From: an uncultured Faecalibacterium sp. | GTDB lineage: Bacteria > Bacillota > Clostridia > Oscillospirales > Ruminococcaceae | Length of the DNA stretch: 28,756 nucleotides | Direction: 5' to 3' | Assembly (NCBI GenBank): GCA_900772565.1 | Contig: CAAHET010000070.1 | Coordinates: 1 to 28,756, forward strand | Part shown: positions 14,131 to 20,769 of the stretch, piece by piece | Layout of the letters: the number at the start of each line of letters is the position of its first letter | Numbering within the stretch: position 1 is the stretch's first letter | Made by a program: the position numbers and the translations under genes | Notes under the pieces: generated by a model | What the model was told of the DNA's origin: nothing | Database searches by the model: none | The model's input: only the letters and a program-made list of their open reading frames with translations

Positions 14131-14146
14131 GTTAGCTGCGTCTTAC
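14131..14146 (+). promoter_or_regulatory. Second candidate operator in the DUF3793 leader
   Basis: GTTAGCTGCGTCTTAC has one perfect and one single-mismatch half-site with the same 16-bp length. It resembles the feo site GTTAGCAGCGGTAAAC. It lies just after the leader terminator, beside a possible second -10 (TATAAC, 14148-14153). Confidence 0.45.
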
Positions 14147-14207
14147 TTATAACGGCCCGGCATCCGGGGCACACTGACCCCGACACCGCCGCCAAAGGAG
14201 AACCGCC

Positions 14208-14795
14208 ATGGAGCGTGATTTTGAGACCGTAATGATCGAACAATGTGCCCCGGTACTGGCGGGGCTGAAACCTGCGGGGCTGTTCCGCTACGAAACGCGC
14301 GACCGTGCCGACCTTGCCCGGCGGGTGGTGGGTTGGAACGCCCAGCTGAACCCCAAGGGCCTGCAGGTGCGGGTGCTGCGGGGGTGCATCGCCACCCGGC
14401 AGTATCTGGTGTACGTCTACCGCGCCGCCAAACTGCAAACCGTGTTGGCAGATGCCGCCGTGCGCGGCTTTTTAGCCCGGGAGGGCTACCGTCTGCCGGA
14501 GGATGCAGCGGACTGCGGCGCGCTGCTCGACCAGCTCAGCCTGCGGCTGTGCTGCGCGGCAGAGGCGGCGGATTTCCCCCACGAGATCGGGGTATTTCTG
14601 GGTTATCCGCTGGAAGATGTGGAGGGCTTTATCCGGCACCGGGGCAAGTGCTTTACCTGCTGTGGGTGCTGGAAATCCTACGGCGACCCGGCCGCCGCCC
14701 AGCAGCACTTTGACCAGCTGGCCAAGTGCACGGCGGTGTATCTGCGGCTGTTCCACAGCGGCACGCCCATTTTAAAACTGGCGGTCGCCGCCTGA
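14208..14795 (+). CDS. DUF3793 family protein
   Basis: A 195-aa soluble protein of unknown biochemical role. The start ATG 14208 has AAAGGAG 7 nt upstream. The family is recognised from FPHEIGVFLGYPLEDVEGFI (126-145), the following CFTCCGCWKSYGD (150-162) and the conserved length and C-terminal helix. DUF3793 genes in Clostridia often sit near iron-uptake or flavodoxin genes, which is general knowledge I cannot check here. In this window the gene is 0.8 kb upstream of feoA and shares its candidate operator motif, which supports a link to iron. The CxxCCGC cluster could bind a metal, which is inference. Confidence 0.8.
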   Translation: MERDFETVMIEQCAPVLAGLKPAGLFRYETRDRADLARRVVGWNAQLNPKGLQVRVLRGCIATRQYLVYVYRAAKLQTVLADAAVRGFLAREGYRLPEDAADCGALLDQLSLRLCCAAEAADFPHEIGVFLGYPLEDVEGFIRHRGKCFTCCGCWKSYGDPAAAQQHFDQLAKCTAVYLRLFHSGTPILKLAVAA

Positions 14796-14839
14796 AAAAT
14801 TGCTATTCTCTTTTCAAATACTCTCTTTTATCCTGGCAA

Positions 14840-14866
14840 CTCTCCTATGCATCCGACATAGGAGAG
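14840..14866. other. Perfect hairpin after DUF3793
   Basis: A perfect 10-bp stem (14840-14849 with 14857-14866) with a 7-nt loop, 45 bp past the DUF3793 stop codon. A T run (14876-14882) comes 9 nt later, so it could act as a weak terminator. A 24-codon frame on the minus strand crosses it but I do not support that as a gene. Confidence 0.45.
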
Positions 14867-14888
14867 AGTGATCCTCCTTTTTACACAT

Positions 14889-14927
14889 GACCGCCCGGCG
14901 CAGCTTTGACCCCTGCGCCGGGCGGTC
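14889..14927. other. Perfect GC-rich hairpin
   Basis: A perfect 15-bp stem (14889-14903 with 14913-14927) around a 9-nt loop, with no T run. It marks the border between DUF3793 and repeat copy 2. Confidence 0.6.
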
Positions 14928-15001
14928 GTGCGTTTGGGGGGGACGAACTCCCTCAGTCAAAGCCTGACGGCTTTGCCAGCTCCCTCTAGGAGGGAGCCTC
15001 T

Positions 15002-15292
15002 GGCGCGCCCGCACACTTTGTGCTTTAGCCGGAAACTTTGCCGTCATGCCAAAGGCCCCATCCCAGAGGCCGACTTCCCCCGGCCGGGGGAAGATGTCAC
15101 CGCAGGTGACAAAAAGGGGAATCTGTCGCCGTAGGCGACTGGGGGAGTTTGCTTCCGGGGGCACCCCCTCAGGCGCTAACGCGCCAGCTCCCCCAAGGGG
15201 GAGCCTTTTGGCGCTGCCGCAAACTTTCCCGCCGCCGCTGAAGCCGTCCCCTTGGGGAAGGTGGCATCGCCGTAGGCGATGACGGAAGGGGT
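15002..15292 (-). repeat. Composite palindromic repeat, copy 2 (inverted relative to copy 1)
   Basis: Its reverse complement follows copy 1 in module order: ACCCCTTCCGTC, then AAGGGGACGGCTT, then the GGCAAAGTT-like block, GCTCCCCC/GGGGGAGC, GGCGCGTTAGCGCC, AAACTCCCCCAGTC, and finally AAGGCCCCATCCCAGAGG on its plus strand at 15050-15070. It carries an extra module near 15073-15140 that copy 1 has in another place. A short stem (15293-15300 with 15320-15327) closes the block. No gene is supported between 14928 and 15345. Confidence 0.85.
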
Positions 15293-15375
15293 TAACCCTC
15301 GCCCTTCGGGAGCGCCTGAGAGGGTTATTCCATCGTCACCCTGCCCTATAAAACCGCAAAACAGTCCATGAAAAT

Positions 15376-15391
15376 GTAAGCAATAGCTAAC
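15376..15391 (+). promoter_or_regulatory. Upstream candidate operator in the feo control region
   Basis: GTAAGCAATAGCTAAC keeps the 16-bp layout with one mismatch in the left half-site. A weaker relative, GTTTATATAAACTAAC, lies at 15467-15482. The stretch 15346-15500 is AT-rich compared with its surroundings and holds no gene. Confidence 0.35.
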
Positions 15392-15502
15392 ATTAACTCA
15401 AGAAATGGAGTTAGTCATTGATGATTTTGATAAAAATGCGGGGCGATGCCAGCATAAAATTTGTTTGTTTATATAAACTAACTGTAAGATATGAAAAATC
15501 TA

Positions 15503-15531
15503 TTGACAAGCCGGGTTAGCAGCGGTAAACT
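15503..15531 (+). promoter_or_regulatory. Promoter of the feo operon
   Basis: Perfect TTGACA (15503-15508), a 17-nt spacer and TAAACT (15526-15531). The operator dyad begins inside the spacer, so a bound repressor would block RNA polymerase. Confidence 0.8.
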
Positions 15532-15560
15532 ATCTACGCTGATAGTTACGGCTGACTAAC
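15515..15560 (+). promoter_or_regulatory. Double dyad operator over the feo promoter
   Basis: Two 16-bp sites, GTTAGCAGCGGTAAAC (15515-15530) and GTTACGGCTGACTAAC (15545-15560), have centres exactly 30 bp apart. They are themselves arranged symmetrically around an inner perfect dyad AACTATC/GATAGTT (15528-15534 with 15541-15547). The whole covers the promoter spacer, the -10 and the predicted start. The layout suits two regulator dimers on one face of the DNA. Confidence 0.65.
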
Positions 15561-15603
15561 CACCGCAGCATCACATATTTTTCAAGGGAAGGGGAGCACA
15601 GCG

Positions 15604-15819
15604 ATGATGCCTTTGACGATGACAAAAGCAGGCGAGACCGTCACCATCCGCAGGATCAGCGGCAAGGACGAGGTGCGGCTGCATCTGGCCGAGCTGGGGT
15701 TCGTGGTTGGCAGCGAGGTGACCGTGGTCAACGAGATCGCGGGCAACCTGATCGTGCAGGTCAAGCAGAGCCGTCTGGCACTGGATAAGACCATGGCAAG
15801 CCGCATCATGGTGTCCTGA
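15604..15819 (+). CDS. feoA: Ferrous iron transport protein A (first copy)
   Basis: A 71-aa SH3-like protein thought to act on FeoB at the cytoplasmic face during Fe2+ uptake. It has the FeoA pattern MTKAGETVTIRRISG (5-19), then LAELGFVVGSEVTVVNEIAGNLIVQV. A GGGGAG ribosome site lies upstream; ATG 15607 is an equally good start. It is the first gene of feoA-feoA-feoB behind a strong, operator-covered promoter. Confidence 0.9.
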   Translation: MMPLTMTKAGETVTIRRISGKDEVRLHLAELGFVVGSEVTVVNEIAGNLIVQVKQSRLALDKTMASRIMVS

Positions 15820-15870
15820 GCAGCGCCTTCCCGGTGCTGCATGAAATACTGCAAGGGAGGAACGAGTACG

Positions 15871-16092
15871 ATGAAAACACTGAAAGACGTAAAGGTGGGC
15901 GAGACCGCCACCGTGGCACGGCTGCACGGCGAAGGCCCGGTGAAGCGCCGCATCATGGATATGGGCATCACCAAGGGTGTGCAGATCTATGTGCGCAAGG
16001 TGGCGCCGCTGGGCGACCCCATGGAGCTGACCGTGCGCAACTACGAGCTGAGCGTGCGCAAGGCCGACGCTGAGATGATCGAAGTGGTCTGA
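15871..16092 (+). CDS. feoA: Ferrous iron transport protein A (second copy)
   Basis: A 73-aa FeoA paralogue: LKDVKVGETATVARLHG near the start, then RRIMDMGITKGVQIYVRKVAPLGDP and ELSVRKADAEMIEV. The start ATG 15871 follows AAGGGAGG; an in-frame ATG at 15841 lies before this site and is rejected. It differs clearly from the first copy, so the pair is not a recent duplication. It is 51 bp after the first feoA and 29 bp before feoB. Confidence 0.93.
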   Translation: MKTLKDVKVGETATVARLHGEGPVKRRIMDMGITKGVQIYVRKVAPLGDPMELTVRNYELSVRKADAEMIEVV

Positions 16093-16121
16093 TAAGACCA
16101 AAGGGAGGAAAGGTATCCGCA

Positions 16122-18308
16122 ATGAGCATTAAAATTGCACTGGCCGGCAACCCGAACTGCGGCAAAACGACCCTGTTCAACAACCTGACCGGCTCCAACC
16201 AGTATGTGGGCAACTGGCCCGGCGTTACTGTGGAAAAAAAGGAAGGCAAACTCAAGGGCGACAAGGACGTGATCATTCAGGATCTGCCTGGCATCTACTC
16301 GCTGTCCCCCTACACGCTGGAGGAAGTTGTCTCCCGTACTTACCTTGTAAAGGAGAAGCCCGACGCCATCCTGAACATCATCGACGGCACCAACATCGAG
16401 CGCAACCTCTACCTGACCACCCAGCTGATCGAGCTGGGCATCCCGGTGGTGATGGCTGTGAACATGATCGATCTGGTGCGCAAGAACGGCGATAAGATCG
16501 ACCTGAAGAAGCTGAGCGCAGAGCTGGGCTGTCAGGCAGTGGAGATCAGCGCCCTGAAGGGCGAGGGCACCGAGACCGCCGCCAAGGCTGCGGTAGCCGC
16601 TGCCAAGGCCGCCAAGACCGGCGAGCTGCCCCATGTGTTCACCGGCAGCGTGGAGCACGCCATTGCCCACATTGAAGAGTCCATTCAGGGCAAGGTGGAT
16701 GACCGCTTCCTGCGCTGGTACGCCGTCAAGCTGTTCGAGCGCGACGACAAGGTGCAGGATGAGCTGAAGCTGGACAAGACCCTGATGGATCACATCGACG
16801 AGCACATTCAGGACTGCGAAAAAGAGATGGACGATGACGCCGAGAGCATCATCACCAACCAGCGCTATGCATACATCAACACCGTGGTGGGCAAGGCTGT
16901 CAAGAAGAAGGCCCGCGTGGAGCACCTGACCGTTTCCGATAAGATCGACCGGTTCGTTACCAACCGTGTGCTGGCACTGCCCATCTTTGCAGTGGTGATG
17001 TACCTGATGTACTCCCTGTCCATGGGCACCTCCATTGCGGACGGCGGCTGGGCCATCGGTACCTTTGCCACCGACTGGACCAACGATGTCCTGTTCGGTG
17101 AGATCGTTCCCAATGCGCTGGGCGGCTTTTTGGAGAGCATCGGCGTGGCGGGCTGGCTGTACGGCCTGATCATGGACGGCATCGTGGCCGGTGTGGGCGC
17201 GGTGCTGGGCTTTGTGCCCCAGATGCTGGTGCTGTTCTTCCTGCTGTCCATTCTGGAGGACGTGGGCTATATGTCCCGCGTGGCCTTTATCATGGACCGT
17301 ATCTTCCGCAAGTTCGGCCTTTCCGGCAAGAGCTTTATCCCGGTGCTGGTGGGCACCGGCTGCGGCGTGCCGGGCGTTATGGCAAGCCGTACCATCGAGA
17401 ACGAGCGTGACCGCCGCATGACCATCATGACCACCTGCTTTATCCCCTGCGGCGCAAAGATGCCCATCATCGGCCTGATCGCCGGTGCAATGTTCGGCGG
17501 CTCCTCGCTGGTGGCAGTGTCTGCCTACTTCATCGGCATGGCAGCCATCATCTGCTCCGGCATCATGCTGAAAAAGACCAAGCTCTTCGCAGGTGATCCC
17601 GCTCCCTTCGTGATGGAGCTGCCCGCCTACCATGTGCCCGCATGGGGCAACGTGCTGCGGGCAACTTGGGAGCGCGGCTGGTCCTTCATCAAGCGCGCAG
17701 GCTCTGTGATTTTGCTCGCTACCGTTGTGCTGTGGTTTATGCAGGGCTTCGGCTTCGAGAACGGTGCCTTCGGTATGGTCGAGGATCAGGACAACTCCGT
17801 GCTGGCTGCTATCGCTACCAAGGTCGCATGGATCTTTGCACCTCTGGGCTTCGGCAACTGGCGTGCAACCGTCGCTTCCGTCTCCGGCCTGATTGCAAAG
17901 GAGAACGTGGTTGGTACCTTCGGTGTTCTGTATCACTTCGGCGGCGAGCTGTCTGAGAACGGCGACGAGATCTGGGCTGCTGTTGCGAAGGACTACACCG
18001 CTCTGTCGGCTTACGCCTTCATGATCTTCAACCTGCTGTGCGCCCCCTGCTTTGCTGCGATGGGCGCCATCAAGCGCGAGATGAATAACGGCAAGTGGAC
18101 TGGTATCGCCATCGGTTATATGTGCCTGCTGGCTTACTGCTCTGCTCTGGTCGTGTACCAGCTGGGCGGCCTGATTACCGGTGAAGTGCACTTCGGCCTG
18201 TTCAGCGTGGTGGCAATTGTGGTGCTGGCAGCGTTCATCTACCTGCTGGTGCGTCCCAATAAGTATGCGGGTAACAACGAAGTCAAGATCGACGTGACCA
18301 AGATTTAA
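16122..18308 (+). CDS. feoB: Ferrous iron transporter FeoB
   Basis: The main Fe2+ importer, with an N-terminal GTPase and a membrane core. It is 728 aa, close to the family norm. G1 GNPNCGKT (9-16), switch Thr36, G3 DLPG (54-57), G4 NMID (114-117) and G5 ISALKG (142-147) are intact. The helical spacer domain covers about 160-265. The membrane part holds both gate motifs: GCGVPG (413-418) and PCGAKMP (442-448). GGGAGGAAAGG precedes the start. Confidence 0.98.
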   Translation: MSIKIALAGNPNCGKTTLFNNLTGSNQYVGNWPGVTVEKKEGKLKGDKDVIIQDLPGIYSLSPYTLEEVVSRTYLVKEKPDAILNIIDGTNIERNLYLTTQLIELGIPVVMAVNMIDLVRKNGDKIDLKKLSAELGCQAVEISALKGEGTETAAKAAVAAAKAAKTGELPHVFTGSVEHAIAHIEESIQGKVDDRFLRWYAVKLFERDDKVQDELKLDKTLMDHIDEHIQDCEKEMDDDAESIITNQRYAYINTVVGKAVKKKARVEHLTVSDKIDRFVTNRVLALPIFAVVMYLMYSLSMGTSIADGGWAIGTFATDWTNDVLFGEIVPNALGGFLESIGVAGWLYGLIMDGIVAGVGAVLGFVPQMLVLFFLLSILEDVGYMSRVAFIMDRIFRKFGLSGKSFIPVLVGTGCGVPGVMASRTIENERDRRMTIMTTCFIPCGAKMPIIGLIAGAMFGGSSLVAVSAYFIGMAAIICSGIMLKKTKLFAGDPAPFVMELPAYHVPAWGNVLRATWERGWSFIKRAGSVILLATVVLWFMQGFGFENGAFGMVEDQDNSVLAAIATKVAWIFAPLGFGNWRATVASVSGLIAKENVVGTFGVLYHFGGELSENGDEIWAAVAKDYTALSAYAFMIFNLLCAPCFAAMGAIKREMNNGKWTGIAIGYMCLLAYCSALVVYQLGGLITGEVHFGLFSVVAIVVLAAFIYLLVRPNKYAGNNEVKIDVTKI

Positions 18309-18344
18309 TCAAACCGCATGACATTGTGAAAGGGTGTGTTTTGT

Positions 18345-18527
18345 ATGATGGAATTCCTCGCTGCAAATTTTAATCTGCCCACGATCATTGTGGCAGTCAT
18401 CGTGTTTGGCGGTGTGGGCTGGATCACATGGCACTCCCACAAGCATGGCGGCGGCTGCAGTGGGTGCAGTGGCTGTGGCGAAGGCGGCTGCAATGGCAGC
18501 TGCAGCGGTTGCAGCGGCTGTCACTGA
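18345..18527 (+). CDS. FeoB-associated Cys-rich membrane protein
   Basis: A 60-aa protein with one N-terminal membrane helix (about 12-30, LPTIIVAVIVFGGVGWITW), then HSHKH and a Gly/Ser tail with seven cysteines in SGC-type repeats ending in CH. Such proteins regularly follow feoB in Clostridia and probably hand over or sense Fe2+; they are positional partners rather than true FeoC homologues. AAAGGG at 18329-18334 fits ATG 18345 or 18348. It is the last gene of the feo transcript. Confidence 0.88.
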   Translation: MMEFLAANFNLPTIIVAVIVFGGVGWITWHSHKHGGGCSGCSGCGEGGCNGSCSGCSGCH

Positions 18528-18549
18528 GCATTGAAATGATCCGCAAAGG

Positions 18550-18584
18550 GCGCGGGCTGAACCTCTCGGCTCGCGCTCTTTTTT
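18550..18584 (+). terminator. Intrinsic terminator of the feo operon
   Basis: An 11-bp stem (18550-18560 with 18566-18576, two G-U) with a 5-nt loop, then TCTTTTTT. Confidence 0.88.
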
Positions 18585-18612
18585 AAGCAAAATAAAGTTA
18601 GCATATGATAAC
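18581..18612 (+). promoter_or_regulatory. Operator and weak promoter of the DtxR-like gene
   Basis: GTTAGCATATGATAAC (18597-18612) is a 16-bp dyad with only one mismatched pair. It contains TATGAT (18604-18609), a likely -10, with TTTTAA (18581-18586) 17 nt upstream. A bound regulator would cover the -10, which suggests autorepression. It also places the start of transcription after the ATG at 18605. Confidence 0.55.
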
Positions 18613-18652
18613 ACCGGGCAGGCCCCGGCGCGTAAAAAGGAGAGTGACCGGT

Positions 18653-19042
18653 ATGCAGCTGACCGCAGCGCATCTGCGCTATCTGCTGGCCATCTATGAG
18701 GTAAGCCGCACCCATCTGGACATCAGCTCCCGCAGCATTGCGGAAAAGCTGGGGGTGACAAAACCCTCGGTGGTGCGCATTTTGAACCTGCTCATGGAGC
18801 AGGGCATGATCGTAAAGGAATACTACGGTAAAATTTACCTGACCGACCGCGGCATCTGGGTGGCAAAGCGGGTGCAGCAGGAGCTGGACGCCATTCTGGC
18901 GCACTTCCCGCCGGTGAGCGGGGAGCTGACAGGCGAGGAAAAGTGGAACGCCGCCCTTGCCATGACCAGCGCCCTGCCCCAGCGCCTTTTTACCGCCGAC
19001 TATGAGCGGATGGTGAAAGGAGAAGAGGAGAAACACCCATGA
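18653..19042 (+). CDS. Short DtxR-like winged-helix regulator
   Basis: Probably represses the genes carrying the GTTAG dyads. The 129-aa protein starts at ATG 18653, behind AAGGAGAG; an in-frame ATG at 18605 falls inside the -10 region. The DNA-binding part matches DtxR/MntR: HLRYLLAIYEVS (7-18), SRSIAEKLGVTKPSVVRILN (26-45), and the wing YYGKIYLTDRG (57-67). The dimer region is short and there is no C-terminal SH3-like domain, so it is MntR-sized. The ligands used by MntR and DtxR are not visible: Gln stands where the RHE histidine should be, and the EGxEH block reads ALAMTSALP. A MarR-type origin cannot be excluded. It overlaps the next gene by 4 nt. Confidence 0.75.
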   Translation: MQLTAAHLRYLLAIYEVSRTHLDISSRSIAEKLGVTKPSVVRILNLLMEQGMIVKEYYGKIYLTDRGIWVAKRVQQELDAILAHFPPVSGELTGEEKWNAALAMTSALPQRLFTADYERMVKGEEEKHP

Positions 19043-20769
19043 TAAACAAAAAATTGCTGTCCTTCGACCGGGCGGCGCTGCGGTATGTGGGAGCAAACGT
19101 GGCGTTCCAGTGGCTGGGGCTGGTGTGTAATATCATCTTTGTCCGGGCGGTCGCCCGGCTGGTGGGGGCGGCCTTTGCGGGCAGCCTGACCGCTGCCGCG
19201 CTGCGGCAGAATATCCTGCTCTGCCTTGGCACGGTGCCGCTGCGCTTTGCTTTTACCATGCTGGCCTCCGGCATGAGCGATCAGGCCTCGCGGGATGTCA
19301 AACGCACCCTGCGCAGCAAAATTTACGAAAAACTCACCCGCCTTGGCCCCGGCTATACCGCCACAGTAGCTACCAGCGAGGTGGTCATGCTGGCCAGCGA
19401 GGGTGTGGAGCAGATCGACACCTATTTTGCAAAATATCTGCCGCAGCTGTTCTACAGCCTGTTGGCACCCGTCACCCTGTTTGCGCTGCTGGTGGGGGTG
19501 CACGCGCGGTCGGCGGTCATTCTGCTGTGCTGCGTGCCACTGATCCCTATGTCCATCGTGGCGGTGCAGAAGTTTGCCAAAAAGCTGCTGGCCAGCTACT
19601 GGAGCGAGTACACCACGCTGGGCGACAGCTTTCTGGAGAACATTCAGGGGCTGACCACCCTGAAAATTTATCAGGCTGACGGCTGGAAGCACGAGCAGAT
19701 GAACGCCGAAGCCGAGCGCTTCCGCAAGATCACCATGCGGGTGCTGACCATGCAGCTGAACTCGGTTACTCTGATGGATCTGATGGCCTACGGCGGCGCG
19801 GGGCTGGGCATCATCAGCGCCGTGGCAGCCTTTGCGGCGGGGCAGCTGGAGCTGACCGCTACCCTGACCATTTTGCTGCTGGCGGCAGACTTTTTCCTGC
19901 CGCTGCGGCTGCTGGGCAGCTACTTCCACATTGCCATGAACGGTGCAGCTTCGGCAGAGAAAATTTTCCGTCTGCTGGCCGCCGAGGAGCCGCAGGACGG
20001 CGCACAGAATGCCCCGGCGGATACCACGCTGGCGCTGGAAAAGGTCACCTTTGGCTACGAGACCGGCCGCACCGTGCTGAAAGACGTTTCCTTTACCGTG
20101 CCGCAGGGCAGCTTTGTCTCGCTGGTGGGCGCTTCCGGCAGCGGCAAAAGCACCATTGCCGCCCTGCTGGCGGGGCGCTGCACCGGGTATACCGGCCGGG
20201 TGACCATGGGCGGCGTGCCGGTGCAGCAGCTGCAACAGGCCGCACGGCAGCGCACGCTGACGGTCGTGCCTCATGACTCCACCATTTTTAAAGGTACGGT
20301 GGAAAACAACCTGCGCATGGCAAAGCCGCAGGCCACCGAGAGCGAGCTCTGGGTGGCGCTGGAAGAGGTGAACCTTGCGGACTTCTGCCGCAGCCAGGAC
20401 GGCTTACAGACCGCCGTGCACGAGGGCGGCAGCAACCTTTCCGGCGGGCAGCGGCAGCGCCTTGCCATGGCGCGTGCTTTGCTGCACGATACCCCCATCT
20501 ACCTCTTCGATGAAGCGACCTCCAATGTGGACGCCGAGAGCGAAAACGACATCATGGCGGCCATCCGGGGTCTGGCGGGGAAAAAGACGGTGATTTTGAT
20601 CTCCCACCGGCTGGCAAACGTGGTGGACAGCGACTGCATCTATGTGCTGGAAAACGGCAGCATTGCAGAGCACGGCACCCACGCGCAGCTGCTGGCGCAG
20701 GGGGGCGCTTACTGCCGCCTGTACACCGCCCAGAAGCAGCTGGAGACCCTTGCAAAGGAGGATGCCTGA
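19039..20769 (+). CDS. CydD-like ABC transporter half (permease plus ATPase)
   Basis: First half of a heterodimeric exporter. It is 576 aa with a six-helix membrane domain (about 15-300), including TYFAKYLPQLFYSLLAPVTLF (128-148), typical of CydD. The ATPase has Walker A GASGSGKST (364-372), LSGGQ (467-471), Walker B LFDEATS with D491-E492, and the switch His523. The Q-loop reads VVPHDS: His412 replaces the usual Gln. CydDC exports cysteine and glutathione in enterobacteria; here no cytochrome bd genes are near. The operon with a DtxR-like gene suggests a metal- or haem-linked substrate, which is inference. It overlaps its neighbours by 4 nt and 1 nt. Confidence 0.85.
   Translation: MINKKLLSFDRAALRYVGANVAFQWLGLVCNIIFVRAVARLVGAAFAGSLTAAALRQNILLCLGTVPLRFAFTMLASGMSDQASRDVKRTLRSKIYEKLTRLGPGYTATVATSEVVMLASEGVEQIDTYFAKYLPQLFYSLLAPVTLFALLVGVHARSAVILLCCVPLIPMSIVAVQKFAKKLLASYWSEYTTLGDSFLENIQGLTTLKIYQADGWKHEQMNAEAERFRKITMRVLTMQLNSVTLMDLMAYGGAGLGIISAVAAFAAGQLELTATLTILLLAADFFLPLRLLGSYFHIAMNGAASAEKIFRLLAAEEPQDGAQNAPADTTLALEKVTFGYETGRTVLKDVSFTVPQGSFVSLVGASGSGKSTIAALLAGRCTGYTGRVTMGGVPVQQLQQAARQRTLTVVPHDSTIFKGTVENNLRMAKPQATESELWVALEEVNLADFCRSQDGLQTAVHEGGSNLSGGQRQRLAMARALLHDTPIYLFDEATSNVDAESENDIMAAIRGLAGKKTVILISHRLANVVDSDCIYVLENGSIAEHGTHAQLLAQGGAYCRLYTAQKQLETLAKEDA

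Noticed and set aside
14120..14153. Second promoter TTGAGG/TATAAC before DUF3793
   Set aside because: The spacer is 22 nt, too long for a standard promoter. Kept only as a possible -10 beside the second operator.
14814..15164. 116-codon minus-strand frame and its 24-codon tail
   Set aside because: Mostly repeat copy 2 read in reverse. The tail begins between two hairpins and has no family match; a start with good spacing to the AAAGGAGG is lacking.
18605..18652. N-terminal extension of the DtxR-like protein
   Set aside because: The ATG lies within the proposed -10 and operator, and the added residues are basic and unlike the family; AAGGAGAG fits ATG 18653.
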